A stretch of DNA of 64,000 bases from Rhodococcus sp. P-2 (GTDB lineage: Bacteria; Actinomycetota; Actinomycetes; Mycobacteriales; Mycobacteriaceae), in contig NZ_CP066779.1 of assembly GCF_016598535.1 (NCBI RefSeq), positions 3,656,053 through 3,720,052 of the forward strand, in the 5' to 3' direction. A program made the position numbers and the translations under genes. Positions 34,412-43,349 of this stretch are shown here, in pieces; the stretch's first letter is position 1, and every line of letters starts with the position of its first letter. The notes beneath the pieces are model-generated. The model made no database searches. It worked only from the letters and a program-made list of their open reading frames with translations, and was not told where the DNA came from.

Positions 34412-35508
34412 CGTCGGAGCGGAACCCGACCCGCCGCACCCTTGCCGACGGGCGTCAGATCTTCTACTTCGACGACGCCGGCCGTGCCCGCGACCACACT
34501 GCGCGAGATACCCGCGAACTGCCGACACTCGACCACTCGTCTCGAATGAGGTACGACGTGCTCACCGGCGAGTGGATCACCGTGGCCTCCCATCGCATGA
34601 CACGGACCCATCTCCCCTCCACTGCCGAATGCCCGTTGTGCCCGACCAACGAAACACGCACGCCTACAGAAATACCCGACGCGGACTACGACGTCGCGGT
34701 GTTCGAGAATCGGTTTCCGAGCTTTGCGTCGTCACCGCAGGATGGCGCCCCCGGCACCGGAGACGGCCCGGGGGATCGCCCAGCCCTCGGCCACTGCGAA
34801 GTGATGTGTTTCTCGAGCGATCACACGGCGTCCGTCGCCGAACTTCCGCTCGAACGCATGCGCACGATTGTGGGTGCCTGGATTTCTCGGACCGAAGAGT
34901 TGTCAGCGGATCCGGTTGTGGAACAAGTCTTCTGCTTCGAGAACCGCGGCGAAGAAATCGGAGTGACGCTCACCCACCCGCACGGACAGATCTACGCGTA
35001 CCCGTATGTCACGCCACGCACCCGATCGATGCTGACGCAAGCGGACAAACACTTCGAGCGCACCGGGCGCTCACTACTGGCCGATGTTCTGGCGTCCGAG
35101 CGCGAGGACGGGACCCGGTTGATCTACGACGGCGATCACTGGAGCGCCTACGTCCCGATCGCCGCACGATGGCCCATCGAGATCCACCTGGCACCGCATC
35201 GCGACATCCCGGACCTTCCCTCGCTGAACGACGAAGAGCGCGAAGAACTCGCGGTCGTTTACCAAGATCTCCTGCGCCGTGTCGATCGCTTCTATCCGGG
35301 CGTCGACCGGGTACCGTACATCGCTGCCTGGCACCAAGCTCCCGTCCGCATCGACCGACCTCTGAGTCGACTGCATCTTCAGCTGTTCTCGATCTTGCGC
35401 GCGCCGGGCAAACTCAAATACCTCGCCGGGTCCGAGTCCGCCATGGGCGCCTGGGTGAACGACGCCATTCCCGAGGCAGTGGCGGCCCGACTACGGGAGT
35501 TGAAATAG
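34408..35508 (+). CDS. galT: Galactose-1-phosphate uridylyltransferase
   Basis: A 366-residue GalT. The active-site segment TLTHPHGQIYAYP carries the H-P-H nucleophile pair; AECPLCPTNETRTP holds two of the Cys residues of the metal site, and HLAPHRDIPDL and AAWHQAP are conserved. It transfers UMP between glucose and galactose phosphates in the Leloir pathway. The ATG at 34408 overlaps the SUKH stop, and its stop overlaps the galK GTG as TAGTG. No galE or transporter is adjacent. Confidence 0.93.
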   Translation: MTSERNPTRRTLADGRQIFYFDDAGRARDHTARDTRELPTLDHSSRMRYDVLTGEWITVASHRMTRTHLPSTAECPLCPTNETRTPTEIPDADYDVAVFENRFPSFASSPQDGAPGTGDGPGDRPALGHCEVMCFSSDHTASVAELPLERMRTIVGAWISRTEELSADPVVEQVFCFENRGEEIGVTLTHPHGQIYAYPYVTPRTRSMLTQADKHFERTGRSLLADVLASEREDGTRLIYDGDHWSAYVPIAARWPIEIHLAPHRDIPDLPSLNDEEREELAVVYQDLLRRVDRFYPGVDRVPYIAAWHQAPVRIDRPLSRLHLQLFSILRAPGKLKYLAGSESAMGAWVNDAIPEAVAARLRELK

Positions 35509-36638
35509 TGGAGGCCGTCTCGAAAGAATCTGTGCTCCACCAGTTCATCGACGCCTGCGGGTATCCGACAACCGGAGTTTGGGCGGCACCTGGTCGAGTC
35601 AACCTTATCGGTGAACACACGGACTACAACGGTGGATTGTGCCTTCCGGTCGCTCTCGAGCAGCGAACACTGGTTGCTGTCGCACTGCGCAGCGACGGCG
35701 TCGTCCGCGTGCACAGCCGGCAATCCGACGAGACATACACCGGGTCCGTCGGCGACATCGCAGCAGGATGGGCCGCCTACCCAACAGCCGTTCTGTGGTC
35801 TCTTGCGCTCGAAGGCCTCCCACTCGGAGGAATCGATCTGGCAGTCGACTCGTCGGTACCCGTCGGAGCCGGGCTGTCGAGTTCCGCTGCCCTCACCTGC
35901 TCGGTTGCGTTGGCCGTCAACGAACTTCACGATTCACCGTTCAACCGTGACCAGCTCGTGCAAGCTTGTATCCGAGCCGAGAACGAGGGCGTCGGGGCAC
36001 CGACCGGCGGCATGGATCAAACAATTGCCCTCTTTGCTCAGCCGTCGACCGCGCTCCTGCTGGACTGCCAGGACGGGTCCACCGAACCCATCCCGTTCGA
36101 CCTCCACGGTGCGGGTTTCGAACTGATCGTCGTCGATACTCGGGTCAAGCACTCGCTCGCGGACGGACAGTACGGGTTGCGACGCTCTCAATGTCTCGAT
36201 GCAGCTACAGCTCTCGGCGTCGACAGTTTGCGAGAGGCTACTGCAAACCAGGCCGAGACAGTGCGAGACCCGATCCTCCGAGCGCGGGCGCGGCACGTCG
36301 TGACCGAGATCGAACGAACCCGAAGGGTCGCAGAACTCCTACGCAGCAACAGATTCAGCGACATCGGAGAGCTGCTCGACAACTCTCACGCTTCATTGCG
36401 TGACGACTTCGAGGTCTCGTGCGAAGAACTCGATGTCGCCGTTGCCGCAGCACGACGCGGGGGTGCGATCGGCGCACGGATGACCGGCGGCGGCTTCGGA
36501 GGCTCGGCCATAGCGTTGGTTCCGGAAGGAAGCGGTGCGGAGGTCATCGGGTCGGTGAGCCGCGAGTTTGCGGCGCGAGGTTGGCGAGCACCCCACTTTC
36601 TCAGCGCAACTGCCGGAGGTTCGGCCACCCGATTGTGA
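35508..36638 (+). CDS. galK: Galactokinase
   Basis: A 376-residue GHMP kinase: GRVNLIGEHTDYNGG (motif 1, galactose recognition), VPVGAGLSSSAAL (motif 2, phosphate loop) and GARMTGGGFGGS (motif 3). It phosphorylates galactose at C1 for GalT. The GTG at 35508 shares one base with the galT stop (TAGTG). Its own stop codon forms the first bases of the 51-nt palindromic repeat, so the operon ends in that structure. Confidence 0.94.
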   Translation: MEAVSKESVLHQFIDACGYPTTGVWAAPGRVNLIGEHTDYNGGLCLPVALEQRTLVAVALRSDGVVRVHSRQSDETYTGSVGDIAAGWAAYPTAVLWSLALEGLPLGGIDLAVDSSVPVGAGLSSSAALTCSVALAVNELHDSPFNRDQLVQACIRAENEGVGAPTGGMDQTIALFAQPSTALLLDCQDGSTEPIPFDLHGAGFELIVVDTRVKHSLADGQYGLRRSQCLDAATALGVDSLREATANQAETVRDPILRARARHVVTEIERTRRVAELLRSNRFSDIGELLDNSHASLRDDFEVSCEELDVAVAAARRGGAIGARMTGGGFGGSAIALVPEGSGAEVIGSVSREFAARGWRAPHFLSATAGGSATRL

Positions 36639-36687
36639 GCGAACGGTACGTTCGGCGCACTGAGGGCGCCAAACGTACCGTTCGCTC
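36637..36687. repeat. 51-nt palindromic intergenic repeat, copy B
   Basis: Arms 36637-36658 and 36666-36687 (22 nt each) pair with one mismatch around the 7-nt loop ACTGAGG. It begins within the galK stop codon. Its left arm is identical over 22 nt to the reverse complement of the right arm of copy A (19163-19213); overall about 92% identity in opposite orientation. Confidence 0.85.
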
Positions 36688-36724
36688 CGGTTGGGGCCCT
36701 CGAGATCCCTCTCACATAAATAGT

Positions 36725-36735
36725 CATCTCAGATG
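36725..36735. promoter_or_regulatory. Palindrome before nsrR, candidate nitric-oxide regulator site
   Basis: CATCTCAGATG has perfect 5-bp arms around one base, within a looser 12-1-12 AT-flanked symmetry (about 36718-36742), 21 bp before the nsrR ATG. NsrR commonly controls itself and hmp; the half-site order is not the classic enterobacterial one, so this is tentative. Confidence 0.35.
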
Positions 36736-36756
36736 CGAATTATGTAGGTTCAGATC

Positions 36757-37206
36757 ATGCAACTGACGCAGTTCACCGATCTGGGATTGCGCGTCGTCAT
36801 GCGGTTGGCCGTACTCGACGCGGATGCCTCCCCCAGCACTCGGGATGTTGCGCAGCAGCTCAACGTGTCGTACTCCCATGCCACCAAAGTGGTTACACGG
36901 CTCGGCGAGTTGGGCATCGTCACAACCAGGCGCGGCCGCGGCGGCGGACTTTCCATCACCGAACTCGGCCGCACCGCCACCATCGGCTGGCTGGCCAGAC
37001 GCCTCGAAGGCCCGGGTGAAGTCGTCGACTGCGAAGGCGACAAACCATGCCCACTGCGCGGTGGTTGCCTCCTTCGGAGTGCATTGCGTGACGCTCAGGA
37101 AGCGTTTTTCGTCTCGCTCGACGCCGTCACGATCGAGGACGTCATCCGACAGCCGTCCAAAACTGTTCTGCTTCGCCTCACCACTCGTAGCGACGAAGCA
37201 GGCTGA
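36757..37206 (+). CDS. nsrR: NsrR, nitric-oxide-sensing Rrf2 regulator
   Basis: A 149-residue Rrf2-family protein: MQLTQFTDLGLRVVMRLAVL at the start, winged helix RDVAQQLNVSYSHATKVV, and the three cysteines in VVDCEGDKPCPLRGGCLL that hold the [Fe-S] cluster of NsrR. Nitric oxide destroys the cluster and releases the DNA. It lies 31 bp upstream of the flavohaemoprotein gene on the same strand, the classic arrangement. Confidence 0.92.
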   Translation: MQLTQFTDLGLRVVMRLAVLDADASPSTRDVAQQLNVSYSHATKVVTRLGELGIVTTRRGRGGGLSITELGRTATIGWLARRLEGPGEVVDCEGDKPCPLRGGCLLRSALRDAQEAFFVSLDAVTIEDVIRQPSKTVLLRLTTRSDEAG

Positions 37207-37237
37207 TCAACCGAATCTCGACCGAACGGAGCAGCTC

Positions 37238-38431
37238 ATGCTTTCCCCACAGTCAACCGAGGTCATTCGCGCCACACTCCCCGTGGTCGGCGCCGCCATC
37301 GGCGATATCACAACCCTGTTCTACCGCAAGATGTTCGACGCACATCCCGAACTCGAACGCGACCTGTTCAATCGCGGCAATCAGAAGCAGGGCGAACAGC
37401 AGAAAGCACTCGCGGGCGCTATCGCGGCATTCGCTACGCTGCAGCTCGAACCCGACAGCGCCAAGGTCGATCTCATCCTTTCGCGTATCGCTCACAAGCA
37501 TGCGTCGTTGGGAATCACCCCCGATCAGTACGCGATCGTTCACGAACACCTCTTCGCCGCGATCGTCGAAATACTCGGAGATGCAGTCACTCCCGAAGTC
37601 GCCGCAGCCTGGGACGAGGTCTACTGGTTGATGGCGGAAACCCTCATCACGATGGAACGGGGTCTCTACCAGCTCGCCGGTGTCGAGACCGGCGACGTGT
37701 GGCGAACGGTCAGAGTCAGCGAGCGCGTCCTTCAATCCGCCGACACTGTCTCCCTGACACTCTCCTCGGTCGACGGCAGCGCTCTACCCACCTTCGCTCC
37801 CGGACAGTATCTTTCGGTCGGTGTCATCCTTCCGGACGGCGCCCGCCAGATCCGTCAGTACAGCCTGTGTTCGATACCGAGTAGCGCGGACTGGCGGATC
37901 AGTGTGAAGCGAATCTCGGGCACTCCCGACGGTGAAGTGTCGAACTTCCTCTACAACAACGTATTCGAAGGACAAGAACTCTCCGTCACCACCCCGTTCG
38001 GTGATCTCACCATGCCCGACGACGACTCGCCACTGCTACTCGCATCGGCCGGAATCGGTTGCACACCGATGATCGGCATGCTCAACCATCTTGCCGATAC
38101 CGGCGCACAGCGTCCCGTCTCCGTCATTCATGCTGATCGATCCATCGCAGATCATGCTCACCGAGCAGAACTCAGCACGCTCGTCGACAAGATTCCCGCA
38201 GCAACCCTGCACCGCTGGTACGAGGACCTCGGCACGCATGTGCCCTTCGGATCGGTTCACGAAGGCCGAGCCGATCTGCGTGATATCACCGTAGAGCCGG
38301 ATACCCAGGCGTTCCTCTGCGGGCCGATGCCGTTCATGTTGGCGATGCGCGCATCGTTGCTCGAACGCGACGTCCCGGCGCAGAATATCCACTACGAGGT
38401 CTTCGGTCCCGACAGCTGGGCCAATACCTGA
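37238..38431 (+). CDS. hmp: Flavohaemoprotein, nitric oxide dioxygenase
   Basis: A 397-residue flavohaemoglobin. An N-terminal globin domain (about 1-140) has the proximal-His region RIAHKHASLGITPDQY and YWLMAETLI. A FAD-binding ferredoxin-reductase domain (about 150-260) has RQYSLCSIP, and an NAD domain has LLLASAGIGCTPMIGML and FLCGPMPFM. It converts nitric oxide to nitrate with O2 and NAD(P)H in the cytoplasm. Follows nsrR; GGAGCAG precedes the ATG. Confidence 0.93.
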   Translation: MLSPQSTEVIRATLPVVGAAIGDITTLFYRKMFDAHPELERDLFNRGNQKQGEQQKALAGAIAAFATLQLEPDSAKVDLILSRIAHKHASLGITPDQYAIVHEHLFAAIVEILGDAVTPEVAAAWDEVYWLMAETLITMERGLYQLAGVETGDVWRTVRVSERVLQSADTVSLTLSSVDGSALPTFAPGQYLSVGVILPDGARQIRQYSLCSIPSSADWRISVKRISGTPDGEVSNFLYNNVFEGQELSVTTPFGDLTMPDDDSPLLLASAGIGCTPMIGMLNHLADTGAQRPVSVIHADRSIADHAHRAELSTLVDKIPAATLHRWYEDLGTHVPFGSVHEGRADLRDITVEPDTQAFLCGPMPFMLAMRASLLERDVPAQNIHYEVFGPDSWANT

Positions 38432-38523
38432 GCGGACCACTGTCTGCGAACTGGACCTTGGCCTGCCACGGTAACCCCTTGTGTACTCGACGGAATATCC
38501 AGATCGAGTAGTGGGAGACCGAC

Positions 38524-39147
38524 ATGATCACGTCAGCGTCGATGACGGGAGTCGCGCTGATCGCCCTGGCGATGGTTCTGACACCGGGCCCCAACATGAT
38601 TTACCTGGTGTCCCGCAGCATCAGCCAGGGCCGCCGGGCAGGTTTGATCTCGCTCGCCGGAGTCGCAACCGGTTTCCTGGTCTACCTCGCCGCCACGTGT
38701 GCCGGGCTGACGGCGGTTCTCTTCGCCGTACCCACGGTGTTCACCGCGGTGAAAATCGGCGGCGCCCTGTATCTGGCCTATCTCGCCTGGTCGACGCTCC
38801 GACCAGGCGGGAAGTCCGCCTTCGAGGTGGGCGCCGTCGACCGCCACGGCAGCGGTCGACTGTTCGGGATGGGTCTGACCACGAATCTGCTCAATCCCAA
38901 GATCGCTCTGATGTACGCGGCACTGATCCCCCAGTTCGTCGATCCCACTGCGGGTCCGGTCTGGCAACAGGCGCTCGTACTCGGCGGCGTGCAGATCCTT
39001 GTCGCAGTCACCGTCAACGCGTTGATCGTGTGCTGTGCGGCAGCCGTGTCAGCTTTCCTGATGGCACGTCCGGTGTGGATGCGGGCTCAGAAGTGGCTAG
39101 CTGGTGGCATTCTCGGAATCTTCGCCACCCGCATGGCCCTGGAGTAG
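38524..39147 (+). CDS. LysE/RhtB-family amino-acid exporter
   Basis: A 207-residue membrane protein with about six hydrophobic segments. LTPGPNMIYLVSRSISQGRRAGL near the N-terminus and TNLLNPKIALMYAALIPQF in the middle are the family signatures. LysE/RhtB proteins export amino acids or homoserine lactones. It converges on paaK with a 2-bp gap and has no apparent tie to the phenylacetate genes. Confidence 0.9.
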   Translation: MITSASMTGVALIALAMVLTPGPNMIYLVSRSISQGRRAGLISLAGVATGFLVYLAATCAGLTAVLFAVPTVFTAVKIGGALYLAYLAWSTLRPGGKSAFEVGAVDRHGSGRLFGMGLTTNLLNPKIALMYAALIPQFVDPTAGPVWQQALVLGGVQILVAVTVNALIVCCAAAVSAFLMARPVWMRAQKWLAGGILGIFATRMALE

Positions 39148-39149
39148 TT

Positions 39150-40451
39150 TCAGCCCTTCGGACGTTGGTCGATCAGACGACGCGCTTTACCGATCGAGCG
39201 TTCGAGTCCGCCCGGTTCGAGAACGTTCACCTCGACCGTGACACCGATCTTGTTCTTCACCAGCTTCTGCAATGCAGACGATGCCGCCGCATGGTCCGAT
39301 AATGCCGCATCGGGGCGAGCCTCGACGCGCACCGTCAGGGTGTCCATTCGGCCAGGACGCTCCAGCACACACTGGAATTGAGGCGCGAGGGCGGGGACGG
39401 TCAGGATCAGTTCTTCGATCTGTGTGGGGAACAGATTGACCCCACGCAGGATGATCATGTCGTCGGTCCGGCCGGTCACCTTCTGCATCCGTCGCATCGT
39501 GCGCGCCGTACCGGGCAACAGACGGGTCAGGTCCCTGGTGCGATAGCGAATGATGGGCAGCGCCTCCTTGGTGAGCGAGGTGAAAACCAGCTCCCCTTCC
39601 TCACCGTCCGGGAGCACCTCGCCCGTGACCGGATCGATGATCTCCGGGTAGAAGTGGTCTTCCCAGATATGGAGTCCGTCTTTGGTTTCCACACATTCCA
39701 TTGCCACGCCCGGGCCCATGATCTCGGAGAGTCCGTAAATGTCCACCGCATGCATGTCGAGTTGCTGTTCCAACTCGGTCCGCATCTGTTCGGTCCACGG
39801 CTCCGCTCCGAAAACTCCCACCCTCAGCGAGGTCTTCGAGGGATCGATCCCCTTCTTGATCATCGCATCCACGATGGTCAACATGTACGACGGAGTCACC
39901 ATGATGGCATCGGGCTCGAAGTCCTCGATCAGCTGAATCTGCCGCTCGGTCATGCCACCGGACATCGGAATGACCGTGCAGCCCAATCGTTCAGCACCGT
40001 AATGTGCTCCCAACCCACCGGTGAACAGGCCGTACCCGTAAGCCACGTGAACCTTGTCCGAAGACCGCACGCCGCCGGCCGAGAGACTGCGCGCGATGAG
40101 ATCGGCCCAGTTGTTCAGGTCGTTGCTCGTGTACCCCACCACCGTCGGGCGCCCGGTCGTCCCCGAGGACGCGTGAATTCGCGAAACCTTGTCCTGGGGT
40201 ACCGCGAACATCTTGAACGGATAGTTCTCGCGCAGATCCGCTTTGGTGGTGAAGGGGAACTTCGCGAGATCGCTCAGATCCTTTAAGTCGCTCGGGTGGA
40301 CGCCGGCGTCGTCGAAAGCTTTGCGGTAGTGCGGAACATTGGTGTACGCGTGCATCAGGGACCATTGCATCCGCTCCAGTTGGAGCGTCGAAATGCGGTC
40401 CCGGCCGGCAAATTCGATTTCTTGCGAAGTAGCAGTGGCGAGTTCGGTCAT
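39150..40451 (-). CDS. paaK: Phenylacetate-CoA ligase
   Basis: A 433-residue adenylate-forming ligase: the ATP loop HASSGTTGRPTVVGYT, VAYGYGLFTGGLGAHYG, and the C-terminal TGRTDDMIILRGVNLFPTQIE are typical of PaaK. It activates phenylacetate with CoA and ATP, the first step of the aerobic hybrid pathway. It is the last gene of paaABCDEK, 41 bp after paaE with no operator in between, so it is read from the paaA promoter. Confidence 0.94.
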   Translation of the reverse strand: MTELATATSQEIEFAGRDRISTLQLERMQWSLMHAYTNVPHYRKAFDDAGVHPSDLKDLSDLAKFPFTTKADLRENYPFKMFAVPQDKVSRIHASSGTTGRPTVVGYTSNDLNNWADLIARSLSAGGVRSSDKVHVAYGYGLFTGGLGAHYGAERLGCTVIPMSGGMTERQIQLIEDFEPDAIMVTPSYMLTIVDAMIKKGIDPSKTSLRVGVFGAEPWTEQMRTELEQQLDMHAVDIYGLSEIMGPGVAMECVETKDGLHIWEDHFYPEIIDPVTGEVLPDGEEGELVFTSLTKEALPIIRYRTRDLTRLLPGTARTMRRMQKVTGRTDDMIILRGVNLFPTQIEELILTVPALAPQFQCVLERPGRMDTLTVRVEARPDAALSDHAAASSALQKLVKNKIGVTVEVNVLEPGGLERSIGKARRLIDQRPKG

Positions 40452-40492
40452 GATTGTCTCCGGTGGGCTCAGTGAGGGCGCTGTGCGGGCGG

Positions 40493-41572
40493 TCAGGCGT
40501 CGAAATCGACTGTTATCTGGTCACCGACAGGAAAGGTCTGGCAGGTCAGCACGAAACCCGCGTCGACTTCGTAGTCTTCGAGTGCGTAGTTCCTGCGCAT
40601 CTCCACATCACCGCAGGTGACCTTGGCGCGGCACGTTCCGCACACTCCGCCCTTGCAGGCGAAGGGCAGATCCGAGCGGTACTGTTCGGCCGCATCGAGA
40701 ATCGACTGGTCGCGTGGCAACGTCGCGGTGGTCGATCGACCGTCGAGAGTAATCGTCACCTCGCTGCTCGGTCCGACAATTCCGCGCTCACGATGCACTG
40801 CGACGGGTGGAGCGACGTCGTCGACGTAGAACAGCTCGTGATGGATGCGATCCTTGGCAATTCCCAAGCCGGCCAGCACTTCCTGGGCGTCGTTGACCAT
40901 CCCGAAGGGACCACAGAGCCAGAAGCCGTCGACCTGGTCGCACGGTACGAGAGAGGTGAAGATCTCACGCAACCGGCCGGCGTCGAGACGGCCCGAGAAC
41001 AACTCGACCTCCCGCGGTTCGCGAGAGAGAACGTGAATGACGTCCAGGCGCGCACCGTACCGGTCCTTCAGGTCGGCGATTTCTTCGGCGAACATCACCG
41101 AACGAGTACGCCGGTTCCCGTACAGCAGGGTGACATCGGCCTCGGGGTTCGCCAAAAGTGTTGCAGCGATGGAAAGCATGGGCGTGATGCCAGAGCCCGC
41201 CGCGATCAGAACGTGCCGTCCACCCAGTGCCGGATCGGCGACGAAATTGCCCGAAGGGCCCTGGACGTCGATTTGATCCCCGGCCTTGACGTCGCGCACC
41301 AACCAGGTGGAGAAGAGTCCGTCTGCTACTTCGCGAACCCCCACCCGTGGAGACGCGCCTACCGGTGCACAGATCGAGTAGGAACGACGGTGTTCGACGC
41401 CGTCGATCATCCGCCGCAGTGTCAGTGACTGCCCGGCGCCGAAGTCGAATTGATCGGCGATATCGGCAGGCACGTCGAAGGTGACGGCAACTGCGTCGTC
41501 GCACAGTGATTCGACACCGGCGACCGTCAACGGGTGAAAGGGTTTGTTCCGGTTCGTCGTTGCGGTACTCAT
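40493..41572 (-). CDS. paaE: Phenylacetyl-CoA epoxidase reductase subunit PaaE
   Basis: A 359-residue reductase: FAD domain with HRRSYSICAP, an NAD domain with IAAGSGITPMLSI and WLCGPFGMV, and a C-terminal plant-type [2Fe-2S] ferredoxin with CKGGVCGTCRAKV and a fourth Cys in VLTCQ. It passes electrons from NADPH to the PaaA diiron centre. It lies 4 bp after paaD. Complete and ordinary for the family. Confidence 0.94.
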   Translation of the reverse strand: MSTATTNRNKPFHPLTVAGVESLCDDAVAVTFDVPADIADQFDFGAGQSLTLRRMIDGVEHRRSYSICAPVGASPRVGVREVADGLFSTWLVRDVKAGDQIDVQGPSGNFVADPALGGRHVLIAAGSGITPMLSIAATLLANPEADVTLLYGNRRTRSVMFAEEIADLKDRYGARLDVIHVLSREPREVELFSGRLDAGRLREIFTSLVPCDQVDGFWLCGPFGMVNDAQEVLAGLGIAKDRIHHELFYVDDVAPPVAVHRERGIVGPSSEVTITLDGRSTTATLPRDQSILDAAEQYRSDLPFACKGGVCGTCRAKVTCGDVEMRRNYALEDYEVDAGFVLTCQTFPVGDQITVDFDA

Positions 41573-41576
41573 CTGT

Positions 41577-42092
41577 TCAGATCTCCTTCACGTGATCGAA
41601 CGGCTCGAGGCAGTCGAGGCAGCGATACAGCGCTTTGCACAGGGTCGCACCGAATTCCGAACTCAGTCTGGTGTTTGCCGAACCGCACTGGGGGCAGAGG
41701 ATGTTGCGGGGCTTGGCCGTCAAGGTCAATGCGATCGGCCCCGAGGCGCGGCGCGGCGCTGCCCCCGGCACCGAGTACCCAGCCGTCCGAAGTTTCGCGA
41801 GCCCTTCTTCGCTGATCCAATCCGAACTCCAAGGCGGCGACAGTTGAGTCTTGATCTGGACGCTGCCGTACCCCGCATCGTTCAGCTTGTGCTCGATGTC
41901 GTCTCGCATCGTCGCCATCGCTGGACACCCGGAATAGGTGGGAGTGATTGTCACACAGACGAAGTTCGCTTCGACGTCGACCGATCGGATGACCCCGAGA
42001 TCGGCCAGAGTAAGCAGTGGCATCTCCGGATCCATCACCGAGGCGACGATCTCCTGCGCGGACGAGACGGTGGTGGCAGCCACGGTCACCAC
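41577..42092 (-). CDS. paaD: Phenylacetyl-CoA epoxidase maturation protein PaaD
   Basis: A 171-residue MIP18/SufT-type protein: the N-terminal domain has ILVASV-like VASVMDPEMPLLTLADLGVI, and the C-terminus holds a zinc-ribbon-like Cys set (CPQC, then CKALYRCLDC). PaaD is needed for iron centre assembly in the epoxidase. It starts with GTG and overlaps the end of paaC by 7 bp, which indicates translational coupling. Confidence 0.92.
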   Translation of the reverse strand: MVTVAATTVSSAQEIVASVMDPEMPLLTLADLGVIRSVDVEANFVCVTITPTYSGCPAMATMRDDIEHKLNDAGYGSVQIKTQLSPPWSSDWISEEGLAKLRTAGYSVPGAAPRRASGPIALTLTAKPRNILCPQCGSANTRLSSEFGATLCKALYRCLDCLEPFDHVKEI

Positions 42093-43003
42093 ACCCCTTC
42101 AGGGTGCTCCCGAGCGACGCTCTGCATTTCGGCGAGAAGCAGTCCCAGTGCCCCGGTATGCAATCCGGCGCGTCCACCGCGGCCGCCGACGAAACCGGAG
42201 AAACGTGCAGGGGGCTCTTCCATTTCGGCCGCATGGAGCACCTGGGCAAGAACAGCGTCGAACTCCGGCCGAACAGTACGCGGATCCACTCCGACGCCAA
42301 CTTCTGCCAAAACGAGTTCGTCTTGAGTGGGAACAAAGAGTTCGTCCACGAACGGGAAGATCTCGAGCAGGGCGTCGGCCGTCCGGCGCTTTGATTCTGC
42401 CGTGCCGGCCCCCAAGGTGACGACCCATCTTGCCGCGTAGTCGCGGTGATAGGTCAGTTCCTTGACACCTTTGTTCGCCACAGCAGCGAGAACCGGATCC
42501 CGCGATGTGCGGAGCCGATCGAACAGCGCCAGCCGCCAGGTCGCGAACACGAGTAGCCGAACGACCGTGTGTGCGAAGTCGCCGTTGGCGAGTTCCACCA
42601 GTCTCACGTTACGGAAACCGAACTGATCACGAAAGAAGGCGAGCGCATCTTCGGCCGGCACCGGTGACGTATCCGAGATGAACGGAACCACGGTGGAATC
42701 GGCTGCTGCCGCGCGAGCAAGCAGCAGCCTGGCCTGCCCGATCAGATCCAGGCCGACATTTGCGAGAGCTACCTCTTCTTCGAGTTCCGGTGCTCGCGTA
42801 AACCATTCGGCGAGTCGCTGCGAACTGACGAGCGCGTCGTCACCGAGCATGAGGCAGTAGCGCGCCAGGGCTCCGAGATCGACGTCGCCTGGCACCGTGG
42901 TGTCGACTCCGGCGAGGGGGTCGTCGAAACTGGTTCCGAACGCCCACTGACCGTGGCCGTCACCGTCGACCAGGCCGTCGTAGGCACTGTCGTGATCGTT
43001 CAT
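42086..43003 (-). CDS. paaC: Phenylacetyl-CoA epoxidase structural subunit PaaC
   Basis: A 305-residue ferritin-like subunit: LGLDLIGQARLLL-type helix (NVGLDLIGQARLLLARAA), AFFRDQFGFRNVRLVELANG, and the HRDYAARWVV helix. PaaC keeps the fold but lacks a working diiron site and stabilises PaaA in the PaaAC core. It lies 28 bp after paaB and overlaps paaD. Confidence 0.94.
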   Translation of the reverse strand: MNDHDSAYDGLVDGDGHGQWAFGTSFDDPLAGVDTTVPGDVDLGALARYCLMLGDDALVSSQRLAEWFTRAPELEEEVALANVGLDLIGQARLLLARAAAADSTVVPFISDTSPVPAEDALAFFRDQFGFRNVRLVELANGDFAHTVVRLLVFATWRLALFDRLRTSRDPVLAAVANKGVKELTYHRDYAARWVVTLGAGTAESKRRTADALLEIFPFVDELFVPTQDELVLAEVGVGVDPRTVRPEFDAVLAQVLHAAEMEEPPARFSGFVGGRGGRAGLHTGALGLLLAEMQSVAREHPEGVW

Positions 43004-43031
43004 CTGTTGGTCCTCGAAGTCGAAGTGATTC

Positions 43032-43349
43032 TCACATGTGGGGAACGGAGTCCGGGATGTCGTAGAAGGTCGGGTGCCGGTAGACCTTGTCGCCGCTCGG
43101 CGCGAAGAACGGATCCTTTTCTGCCGGACTCGAAGCCACGATGTTCGCGGACGGTACGACCCAGATGCTCACGCCTTCGTTACGTCTGGTGTAGACGTCA
43201 CGCGCGTGGCGTAGGGCCATCTGGTCGTCTGCCGCGCGCAGTGATCCGACATGGACATGGTTCAGTCCGCGCTTTCCCCTCAGAAATACCTCGTACAAAG
43301 GCCATTCGCCCCGTACCTGATCGCCATGTACCTGATCGTTCTCGCTCAT
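43032..43349 (-). CDS. paaB: Phenylacetyl-CoA epoxidase subunit PaaB
   Basis: A 105-residue subunit: [20 protein letters not shown], then [20 protein letters not shown], typical of PaaB, which bridges PaaAC dimers. Its ATG overlaps the paaA stop by 4 bp. The N-terminus contains a short duplicated HGDQV motif (VHGDQV and related), a minor oddity. Confidence 0.94.
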   Translation of the reverse strand: MSENDQVHGDQVRGEWPLYEVFLRGKRGLNHVHVGSLRAADDQMALRHARDVYTRRNEGVSIWVVPSANIVASSPAEKDPFFAPSGDKVYRHPTFYDIPDSVPHM

